DNA of 12,104 nt from NCBI GenBank assembly GCA_002497895.1, contig DAFD01000057.1:1627-13730 (forward strand), read 5' to 3'. The number at the start of each line of letters is the position of its first letter. Within the stretch, counting starts at the first letter, position 1. Shown here one piece after another: positions 7,056 through 12,104 of this stretch. The position numbers were made by a program, and so were the translations under genes. The notes beneath the pieces are model-generated. The model saw only the letters and a program-made list of their open reading frames with translations, was not told the origin of the DNA and ran no database searches. Origin of the DNA: Euryarchaeota archaeon UBA175. GTDB taxonomy: Archaea; Thermoplasmatota; Poseidoniia; Poseidoniales; Thalassarchaeaceae.

Positions 7056-7670
7056 TCAGCGATCTTGCAGAACCGATAAATCGGTGCATTCACCTGTATC
7101 GTGAATCTCAGCAAAGCGAACACATGGCTTGGTTATGGTCAATGACATGTCGAAGTGATCGTGGAATGAAGCTTGGTCGACTGGGGAATCCCAACCGTAT
7201 CCGCGTGCATCGATTTCAACCAGCCAATTGCCATTTACAAGATCAGAAAATTCGAAGCGCTCCAAGGGATAATCCTGGGTTGCCTTCACCTCCCAATACG
7301 GGTTTCCTCCTGCAGCCTTGACTCCAGGTTCCCAGACACGTACCTCGACATATCGGTACTCGTTTGTCCCGTTAGGAACGACCTGCTCAAGGATGCTTGA
7401 GTATGGGAACTGTGCGCGGAAGACGATTGTTAGTTTCGATACTGTATCGTCGAATGTGATTGGAGTCTCGTTAGTGTATTGAATCGCTTCGATTGAATCG
7501 GAGTCGAATGTGATATCCCAAAAGTAGGATTCTTCCTTGTTGATTACTTCTGGTTCTTCGCGCATAGTTTCCATGATTTCACGTTGTATCACGAGTCCTA
7601 GACATCCTGCGCTGACTGTTGACACAACGAGCATTAGCAGCAACCCGACCGCTGCCGACTGCGTGCGCAT
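7056..7670 (-). CDS. Predicted secreted lipoprotein, function unknown
   Basis: A 204-residue protein with an N-terminal export signal: MRTQ, a hydrophobic core over about 7-20, then SAGC with Cys at 23. The site resembles a lipobox although the -3 residue is Ser rather than Leu/Val, so lipidation is probable, not certain. The mature part is acidic and rich in beta-prone stretches (for example YRYVEVRVWEPG, GNWLVEIDARGYGW). It has two late Cys (182, 193) that may form a disulfide. No family is recognised. It precedes rps2 by 79 bp on the same strand; the palindrome between them may separate the transcripts. No clear SD precedes the ATG. Confidence 0.7.
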   Translation of the reverse strand: MRTQSAAVGLLLMLVVSTVSAGCLGLVIQREIMETMREEPEVINKEESYFWDITFDSDSIEAIQYTNETPITFDDTVSKLTIVFRAQFPYSSILEQVVPNGTNEYRYVEVRVWEPGVKAAGGNPYWEVKATQDYPLERFEFSDLVNGNWLVEIDARGYGWDSPVDQASFHDHFDMSLTITKPCVRFAEIHDTGECTDLSVLQDR

Positions 7671-7955
7671 GGTCTAGTTGGGCCACCACTTAGACTTCAA
7701 CCGAACGCTTCGATGTCGTCCTCTAAAGCCGAAAATAAGGCTTCTAGGTTGCACGGCAATACGTGCATCTTGTCCACTTAGTCCGATTTTGAGGGAATTC
7801 TAGCAAACTGGCACATTCTTGACCACTCAAGGTTTCGGAGAGAGTGCCTCAATGACGACAAGAGGGTAACTGAGCCGTAAGGCGTTGACGTGCCCTGTGA
7901 GTACCGAGAGGCACAATCGATCATCACGCGCCTAGCGCGTTGTACGAAGGAAGAA
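7671..7955. other. 285-bp gene-free region with several inverted repeats
   Basis: Lies between the lipoprotein gene and the FKBP gene, both on the minus strand. It should contain the lipoprotein promoter and the FKBP 3' end. Visible structure: AAGCC/GGCTT arms at 7726-7730 and 7739-7743 around an AT-rich loop, TGCACG/CGTGCA at 7750-7755 and 7762-7767, CCACTTAG at 7686-7693 and 7774-7781, and a larger fold at 7844-7914. No convincing protein frame; the one short ATG frame at 7713-7781 (22 codons) lacks an SD and was not called. No tRNA cloverleaf is visible. Confidence 0.6.
7844..7940. ncRNA. Possible structured RNA, strand unresolved
   Basis: GTGCCTC (7844-7850) and GAGGCAC (7908-7914) form a perfect 7-bp closing stem around 57 nt. 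Inside, GCC and GGC flank GTAA (7874-7883) as a short hairpin. After the stem comes a strong hairpin ACGCGC-CTA-GCGCGT (7926-7940). The whole could be an independent small RNA or the 3' untranslated region of the FKBP mRNA. No clear TATA box was seen for a plus-strand transcript, and no known RNA family is recognised, so this is a weak call. Confidence 0.2.
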
Positions 7956-7968
7956 TCATTCTTCTTCG
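7926..7968 (-). terminator. Tandem hairpins at the end of the FKBP gene
   Basis: Two inverted repeats cover the gene end. One (7945-7968) includes the stop codon: arms of 12 and 11 nt pair around a 1-nt centre with one bulged base. The other, ACGCGC-CTA-GCGCGT (7926-7940), follows 15 nt after the stop. In the minus-strand transcript both would form. They may end or protect the FKBP mRNA. Part of the first one comes from the GAA-repeat coding for the acidic C-terminus, so its pairing could be fortuitous. Confidence 0.35.
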
Positions 7969-8654
7969 TCGGCTACTGCCCTAGGTTCGTGCACTTCGCG
8001 GAAAATGACGGTGCCAACTTCGAGGTGCTCTCGTAGCGCGCGCACGAGAGAGAACTTGGCGTATGCCCAATTCTGGTCGTATGCAATCGAGTCAGGGAGA
8101 GTGATGGTCACATCTTCACCCTCGAACTCGACTTCGAAGTCTGAACGTCCGGTGTTCATCTGCAGAAGAGTTGCGACGCGCTCAGCGCGGTCTTCGACCA
8201 CCTTGATGATCGTGTAGGTGTAGCGCAAGGTTGTACCCGCGAGAGGATGATTGTAGTCGATTCGAGCGCGGCCGGCGCGAAGCATCTGCAGGACGCCGTT
8301 GCGTCCGCCAATCTCGACGGGAGCACCGATAGCCAGCATGTTAGGGTCGCGGACGCTGCGCATCAAGACATTCTGTGAAATTGTCTCGACAAGGGAAGCA
8401 TCGCGCTCGCCGTAAGCCTCAGTAGGTTCGATGTCGAAGGTGTACTCGGTTTCAGCATCAGCCTCAGAGAGGTGAGCTTCGAATCCGCCGATGAGACGAC
8501 CGTCGCCGATGACGGTGATCATTGGCTCGTAAGTGCGACCTTCTTGGAACACCTCGTGCTCCTTGGCAACTTCCTCGCGAGTCGTCTCGATGATATCGCC
8601 GCTATCGGCGTTGTACAGGTCGTAATCGATGTGAACGATGGCTCCGTTGTCCAT
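7956..8654 (-). CDS. FKBP-type peptidyl-prolyl cis-trans isomerase, SlyD-like with C-terminal extension
   Basis: A 232-residue folding catalyst and chaperone, predicted cytosolic since no signal is present. FKBP domain part 1 (about 5-82): IVHIDYDLYNADSGDIIETT, then ITVIGDGRLIGGFEAHL and FDIEPTEAYGERD. The inserted chaperone (IF) domain spans about 83-130. The fold closes with ARIDYNHPLAGTTLRYTYT (130-148). An extra domain (155-232) resembles the extension of long archaeal FKBPs, with an acidic end (DEEE). I chose ATG 8654 because homology begins there; an in-frame upstream ATG at 8768 would add 38 residues that resemble no FKBP and would read through the promoter and palindrome. A G-rich GGGGG element lies about 7 nt before the ATG. 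The gene is divergent from the DUF3592 gene. Confidence 0.92.
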   Translation of the reverse strand: MDNGAIVHIDYDLYNADSGDIIETTREEVAKEHEVFQEGRTYEPMITVIGDGRLIGGFEAHLSEADAETEYTFDIEPTEAYGERDASLVETISQNVLMRSVRDPNMLAIGAPVEIGGRNGVLQMLRAGRARIDYNHPLAGTTLRYTYTIIKVVEDRAERVATLLQMNTGRSDFEVEFEGEDVTITLPDSIAYDQNWAYAKFSLVRALREHLEVGTVIFREVHEPRAVADEEE

Positions 8655-8710
8655 GGTAAGCCCCCTATGAGCGACCCGCCGACCTATCTCCCCTTTTTGA
8701 TACGCTCGGT

Positions 8711-8725
8711 TCACCCAAAGGGTGA
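8711..8725. promoter_or_regulatory. Palindrome TCACCC-AAA-GGGTGA upstream of the FKBP gene
   Basis: Perfect 6-bp arms and a 3-nt spacer, 56 bp before the FKBP ATG. It lies just downstream of the TATA-like element at 8731-8738 and would sit between TATA box and expected transcript start, a classic archaeal repressor position. It shares the CCC-AAA-GGG core with the palindrome upstream of rps2. Confidence 0.5.
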
Positions 8726-8730
8726 GTGTA

Positions 8731-8738
8731 TCTCTAAA
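8731..8738 (-). promoter_or_regulatory. TATA-like box of the FKBP gene
   Basis: TTTAGAGA on the minus strand, preceded by AA. A start about 25 nt downstream would fall near 8709 and give a leader of about 55 nt. The match to the archaeal TATA consensus is moderate. Confidence 0.35.
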
Positions 8739-8785
8739 TTGAGGTACTGAACCAATGCTCGTCGCCATTCGACTTATCCATGATA

Positions 8786-8797
8786 AGGGGCACCCCT
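8786..8797. repeat. Short inverted repeat AGGGG-CA-CCCCT
   Basis: Perfect 5-bp arms with a 2-nt centre, 47 bp before the plus-strand gene at 8845. It may be an operator for that gene. The arms are GC-rich in a mixed-composition spacer. Function unknown. Confidence 0.25.
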
Positions 8798-8844
8798 GAA
8801 ATGGAAATCGGCAATGGGACGGTTTTCTGAAGGGAGGAAAAAGA

Positions 8845-10098
8845 ATGGACGTCTATGACATTCTCTTTGATGTAGCAGAAGTGCTGGTGCCACTTTTTAT
8901 CGTCGGCTTGATTTTGACCTGGATGTTCCGTGATGTCCCCAAGGAAGCCCGGCCATGGGCGATGCTGAAACGGCGCATTACTGGCAATCTGAACAAAGAA
9001 GAAATGGAAGCGAAGAAAGAGAGATCTGATATGAGAGCCGAAGCCACAATGTTGGCTTCGAAGTTCGCATTTACGAATGTCCCAAGGCACCTCTTACGAC
9101 TCGCAATTGTCGTTTTTGTCGGCGGTTTCGTATACAGTTTCGTAATTTTATCACCGATGGACACGAGCGATTGGAAGCCGGTCGATGCCACAATCGTCGA
9201 TACTGGATGGGCTCATACTTGGTGTGAAGAGAATTTTGAAGGAGGTTGCCATTATGAGGGGCATTTCCCAAACATCAGGTTCACTTGGCAAATTGATGAG
9301 GTGACATACGAGAGTGAGCGGTATACATTCAACCCAGTGAATCTCTCGTCTTGGGATGAGGTTCAGATATGGTTGGAGGATTATCCTGAGGGCTCGGCGA
9401 CGACTGCATACTACAATCCAGACAACCCCTCAGATGCAGTGCTGATTACCCACAATCTTCTGGAGGCCTACGGATATAGTGGAAATTGGTTTGAGCAAAT
9501 CTGTCTATCCATTTTCTGCTTACCGATACCACTGATGCTTTGGATTACGGTGTTACGCTTCGAAAGAACACTTCCAGAGCACCGAGGTAAGCGATTCAAA
9601 CTCTCCATCAACCCGCCTAGTGCAGATTCATTTTGGAAGCACCCCTCTCCTGAGCTTCTGCAACTCCAGAAGGAAGCACGGAATCGGTATCTCAAACAAA
9701 ATTACGAGAAATTCGGAGATAGTTTCCAAGAGGCGATGGAGATTGCCGAGGAGCTCGACGCTGAGACGGAGGAACTCAGCGGGGAATTAGGGAATTTCCA
9801 TATCATCGCCGATGGCGTCGAGAAAGAAATCAAAGTGAAGTCTGTCGGTGAATTATTCCGCAAGATTGGAGACATTTTCGAGGACAGTGGGACACTATTC
9901 CTTGAGGATTCTAAGCAGGATGGTCGTCGACTTGATTTCGAATTCAATAATGACGATGTTATTGTGCGTGAGTTGAACGGTGAGGATTTGGTTTTGGAAG
10001 AGACTCTGGGTGAAGAAGTCGTATACGGAAGAATTCTAGAGATTCTAAAAAATGCACTAGCAAAGACCACAGAAGAGGATGAAGAGTGGTGGAGCTGA
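8845..10098 (+). CDS. Membrane protein with DUF3592 domain and acidic cytoplasmic-type C-terminal region
   Basis: A 417-residue protein. GGGAGG at 8832-8837 precedes the ATG by 7 nt. Predicted membrane segments: about 9-28, 84-103 and 216-236. Between the first two is a charged loop (KKERSDMRAE). Between the second and third lies a DUF3592 domain (about 110-200): WKPVDATIVDTGW, IRFTWQIDEVTYESERYTF, YPEGSATTAYYNPDNPSDAVL. The role of DUF3592 is unknown; it usually sits on the outer side of membrane proteins. Two Cys in its loop (127, 135) could pair. The C-terminal third (about 265-417) is soluble, begins with a helix rich in Lys/Arg/Gln, becomes strongly acidic, and ends EEDEEWWS; I do not recognise it. 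The gene ends 18 bp from the ccmF stop in convergent orientation. Confidence 0.8.
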   Translation: MDVYDILFDVAEVLVPLFIVGLILTWMFRDVPKEARPWAMLKRRITGNLNKEEMEAKKERSDMRAEATMLASKFAFTNVPRHLLRLAIVVFVGGFVYSFVILSPMDTSDWKPVDATIVDTGWAHTWCEENFEGGCHYEGHFPNIRFTWQIDEVTYESERYTFNPVNLSSWDEVQIWLEDYPEGSATTAYYNPDNPSDAVLITHNLLEAYGYSGNWFEQICLSIFCLPIPLMLWITVLRFERTLPEHRGKRFKLSINPPSADSFWKHPSPELLQLQKEARNRYLKQNYEKFGDSFQEAMEIAEELDAETEELSGELGNFHIIADGVEKEIKVKSVGELFRKIGDIFEDSGTLFLEDSKQDGRRLDFEFNNDDVIVRELNGEDLVLEETLGEEVVYGRILEILKNALAKTTEEDEEWWS

Positions 10099-10116
10099 CC
10101 ACACTTTCGAATCAGA

Positions 10117-12104
10117 TTATTCTTCTTCGTCCGAGCGATACCTATCACTCGAAATAAGAGCGAATACGCCTCCCAGCATGATGAGGCCCCAGCCGGTCCA
10201 GACGAGGTGGGAACCTTGCAAATCGTGGACTGTGACGCGGATTTCGGAGACCTCGTCTGTCTCTCCTTGCATCATCGAAGTAAGGCTGATTTGGGCTTGC
10301 TGCTGATCCAAAATGAAGATTAAATCCCCGCTCGGGCGGACCATTCTGTCAACCTCCGAGCGCGTCGTTTGCCAGCCAAATCGAAGAATTCCGGGGGTGA
10401 CTTCGTCCACCTTCTCACCATCACGCGTGACCTCGATAACGAAGCCCGCGAAGCCATTACCAATGTTGTATTCGTAATCGGGGTCGTCCTCCGCTAACAG
10501 GACTGTTTCGCGGAAGGTGAATTCGTAGCCATTGAACTCGACCGCGCTGTCTTTCTCAAGGGTGATCAAATGACTCGGATCTGCGCGGTCGACCAATGTG
10601 GTTGTCAGCACATGGCCGAGCAATAGTAAGATGATTCCGAGGTGGGCAAGGTGCGAGCCGAAGAGACGAAGACGGGCAGCGTTTGAGGGCGCAGTTAGTC
10701 CGTCTTTGCTTAGGTGAGGAACGACTTTGCGTACTGTGTCATAGGTGAGTTTCGCCGTTGGCGGGATAGCGATTACCAGCCAAGTCAGCAAGAACATCGC
10801 GAGGGCACCGCGCGAGATTGTATCGGTGAGCATCAGCGTTGGGTCTCCTGGTAGGCTGAAGTGGTCTGCTGACCATGCCAGACCCAGCGATACAGCGAGT
10901 GTTGTGAGCATCAGAGCGTTGCCTCTCCGAGCGTCGACTGTCTTACCCCAGGCATAGACGGTGAGAGCGAGGATTACGATGGCGAGGATTGGCGCACCGT
11001 AGAATTCGTGGGCTGCAAGACTGGTGCCATCGATTTCTGCAGTCAGGAGAAGCCAGGTCAGAGTGAGGAAGGCTGCGGCTGCGAACCATGGAATCGAGCG
11101 AGCGAGTTTCATCCTCACTCTCGTATCACTGAATACAAGGGACAGTGGGGCTTCTTCTTCAGAAGTTGAGAGAAGCCATGGAGCAAGGAATAGGAGCATT
11201 CCAACGACCGCTTGGGCTAGTGTTGCCGTCCATGACCAACTAGCGAATAGCATCAGGAAAACGCCGCCGAAGACGTATGTTGTTGGCGGCTTCTCGGCTT
11301 CACCGCTGATGAGGAGGAACATCAAGGCGATGCCGACGAGAGTCACTGCGGTCGAGCCAATCCAGATACCGATGGCGGCAGTTGAGAGAAGGAGAACGAC
11401 AGCTTGGCCGCGATTGCTATTGAGGAGGCTTGCAGCGCCACGATTAACGAGGGATTGGCGCTGCTGACGAGCAAGCCAGATAACCGCGGCGATACACAGT
11501 GAAATCATCAGAAGCGAGTAAACTGCGACCTCTATTCCTGCGGCTCCATCATCGAATAATTGTATGATACGCAAGTAGGGATCATCGTATTGTCGGGCCT
11601 CCTCATTTCCAACGAAAGAGTGCACGGAGGCCCAGACTCCATTGGCGCGCGTAACTAACGTCGCATGGATAGCCAGCGCGCCAGCAATCATTCCGAGCGC
11701 AGGTGAAGCGACGATGGCCGAATCGCGCTGAGAATCGGTTCGCGCGCGAGCGTGTACAATCATTAGGAGCGCGAACCAAGGCAGAATCGAGCCTGTCTCG
11801 ACTGGGTCCCAAGCCCAGTAACCACCCCAGCCAAGAGTTAGGTACGCCCAATATCCTCCAAGAACTAAGGCTAAACTCATTCCAATCCACGAAGCTCGCC
11901 CCCATCTTTTGATTGTGTCATTCCAATTCTTATTTTTGGTTATTAGATAAGCCATTCCCGAAGAATAAAGTAGTACAATCATACCATATGATAAAAACAC
12001 AATTGGCGGATGAATGATCATATATGGCGATAGTAATAGAGGGTTAAGCCCAGTTCCAATATCTGGTGTTATTTCATTTCTTTCAAATGGATTTATGTAT
12101 AATT
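10117..12104 (-). CDS. ccmF: CcmF-type cytochrome c haem lyase, 5' end beyond the right edge
   Basis: Integral membrane subunit that attaches haem covalently to apocytochrome c in maturation system I. The frame runs through the edge: upstream of the first ATG (12019-12021) there are 27 more in-frame codons including NPFERNEITPDIGTGLNPLL, a conserved CcmF segment, so that ATG is internal. Numbered from that Met: MIIHPPIVFLSYG (1-13), the haem-handling WWD motif WGGYWAWDPVETGSILPW (65-82), TLVTRANGVWASVHSF (121-136) with a candidate haem-ligand His134, GSHLAHLG (455-462) with another candidate His, and a C-terminal periplasmic-type domain (about 475-605) followed by a last helix (607-625) and an acidic tail. 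At least ten hydrophobic segments are visible. The 661 visible residues already equal a typical full CcmF and about 150 or more N-terminal residues are missing, so the protein is long. No accessory ccm gene is in the window. Confidence 0.93.
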   Translation of the reverse strand, partial: LYINPFERNEITPDIGTGLNPLLLSPYMIIHPPIVFLSYGMIVLLYSSGMAYLITKNKNWNDTIKRWGRASWIGMSLALVLGGYWAYLTLGWGGYWAWDPVETGSILPWFALLMIVHARARTDSQRDSAIVASPALGMIAGALAIHATLVTRANGVWASVHSFVGNEEARQYDDPYLRIIQLFDDGAAGIEVAVYSLLMISLCIAAVIWLARQQRQSLVNRGAASLLNSNRGQAVVLLLSTAAIGIWIGSTAVTLVGIALMFLLISGEAEKPPTTYVFGGVFLMLFASWSWTATLAQAVVGMLLFLAPWLLSTSEEEAPLSLVFSDTRVRMKLARSIPWFAAAAFLTLTWLLLTAEIDGTSLAAHEFYGAPILAIVILALTVYAWGKTVDARRGNALMLTTLAVSLGLAWSADHFSLPGDPTLMLTDTISRGALAMFLLTWLVIAIPPTAKLTYDTVRKVVPHLSKDGLTAPSNAARLRLFGSHLAHLGIILLLLGHVLTTTLVDRADPSHLITLEKDSAVEFNGYEFTFRETVLLAEDDPDYEYNIGNGFAGFVIEVTRDGEKVDEVTPGILRFGWQTTRSEVDRMVRPSGDLIFILDQQQAQISLTSMMQGETDEVSEIRVTVHDLQGSHLVWTGWGLIMLGGVFALISSDRYRSDEEE

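Larger units (their letters stand above)
8655..8844. promoter_or_regulatory. Divergent promoter region between FKBP and DUF3592 genes
   Basis: This 190-bp spacer holds the FKBP leader, palindrome and TATA-like box on its left side and the inverted repeat and strong SD of the DUF3592 gene on its right side. No clear TATA box for the rightward gene was found. A regulator bound in the middle could affect both genes. Confidence 0.5.

Noticed and set aside
7713..7781. 22-residue plus-strand frame in the 7671-7955 gap
   Set aside because: No SD, no TATA box and no recognisable composition; chance occurrence is likely.
7671..7955. tRNA, SRP RNA or RNase P RNA in the long gap
   Set aside because: No T-loop GTTCRA pattern, no SRP helix 8 motif and no RNase P core motif was seen on either strand.
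8655..8768. Upstream in-frame ATG at 8768 for the FKBP gene
   Set aside because: The added 38 residues do not resemble FKBP and cover the palindrome and TATA-like box; homology starts at ATG 8654.
9702..10148. Minus-strand open frame of 148 codons, Ser-rich
   Set aside because: It is the antisense of the acidic Glu-rich coding region of the DUF3592 gene, where GAA/GAG codons read as Ser/Leu/Phe.
11024..11467. Plus-strand open frame of 147 codons inside ccmF
   Set aside because: It is antisense to a clear membrane gene, Arg/Ser-rich and without an SD.
12019..12021. ATG at 12021 as the true ccmF start
   Set aside because: Twenty-seven further in-frame codons encode a conserved CcmF segment, so this Met is internal and the gene is cut by the window edge.
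1..12104. CRISPR array, insertion sequence or prophage
   Set aside because: No regularly spaced direct repeats, transposase or integrase motifs, or phage structural genes are visible.

Overview
The window looks like chromosomal DNA from a mesophilic archaeon, most likely an uncultured marine euryarchaeal lineage such as Poseidoniales (Marine Group II); that placement is an inference. The archaeal call rests on a short archaeal-type ribosomal protein uS2, a run of HxlR-type and two-HTH winged-helix regulators, a FKBP isomerase with an inserted domain and an archaeal-style C-terminal extension, and a TATA-like box about 35 bp upstream of an almost leaderless gene. I see no rRNA, tRNA, CRISPR array, transposase or phage gene.

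Left part (1-3273). A short partial gene leaves the left edge on the minus strand. Divergent from it, on the plus strand, lie an HxlR-family regulator, a membrane-anchored protein with two winged helices, a small two-segment membrane protein with an exposed domain, and a soluble 362-residue regulator with at least two winged helices. Base composition is uneven: the membrane-anchored regulator is GC-rich and the small membrane protein after it is AT-rich.

Middle part (3291-8654, all minus strand). Read in the direction of transcription: an FKBP-type prolyl isomerase, a 285-bp gap that may hold a structured RNA, a predicted lipoprotein, ribosomal protein uS2, a DEAD-box RNA helicase with a DbpA-type RNA-binding domain, a tRNA-dihydrouridine synthase, and a Cys-rich DUF2237 protein whose start codon overlaps the synthase stop. 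The theme is translation, RNA handling and folding. Two 15-bp palindromes with the same CCC-TTT-GGG core lie 53 and 56 bp upstream of the uS2 and FKBP starts and may be a shared regulatory site.

Right part (8655-12104). A three-segment membrane protein with a DUF3592 domain runs rightward and converges on a large leftward ccmF-type cytochrome c haem lyase gene. The ccmF frame is open through the right edge, so its N-terminus is missing here. Its last 164 visible bases are about 32% GC against about 57% inside the gene, a sharp break within one reading frame.

The best candidates for undescribed biology are the membrane-anchored regulator with its neighbouring membrane protein, the repeated palindrome upstream of uS2 and FKBP, the Dus-DUF2237 coupling, and the possible structured RNA at 7840-7940. 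None is proven by this sequence alone.
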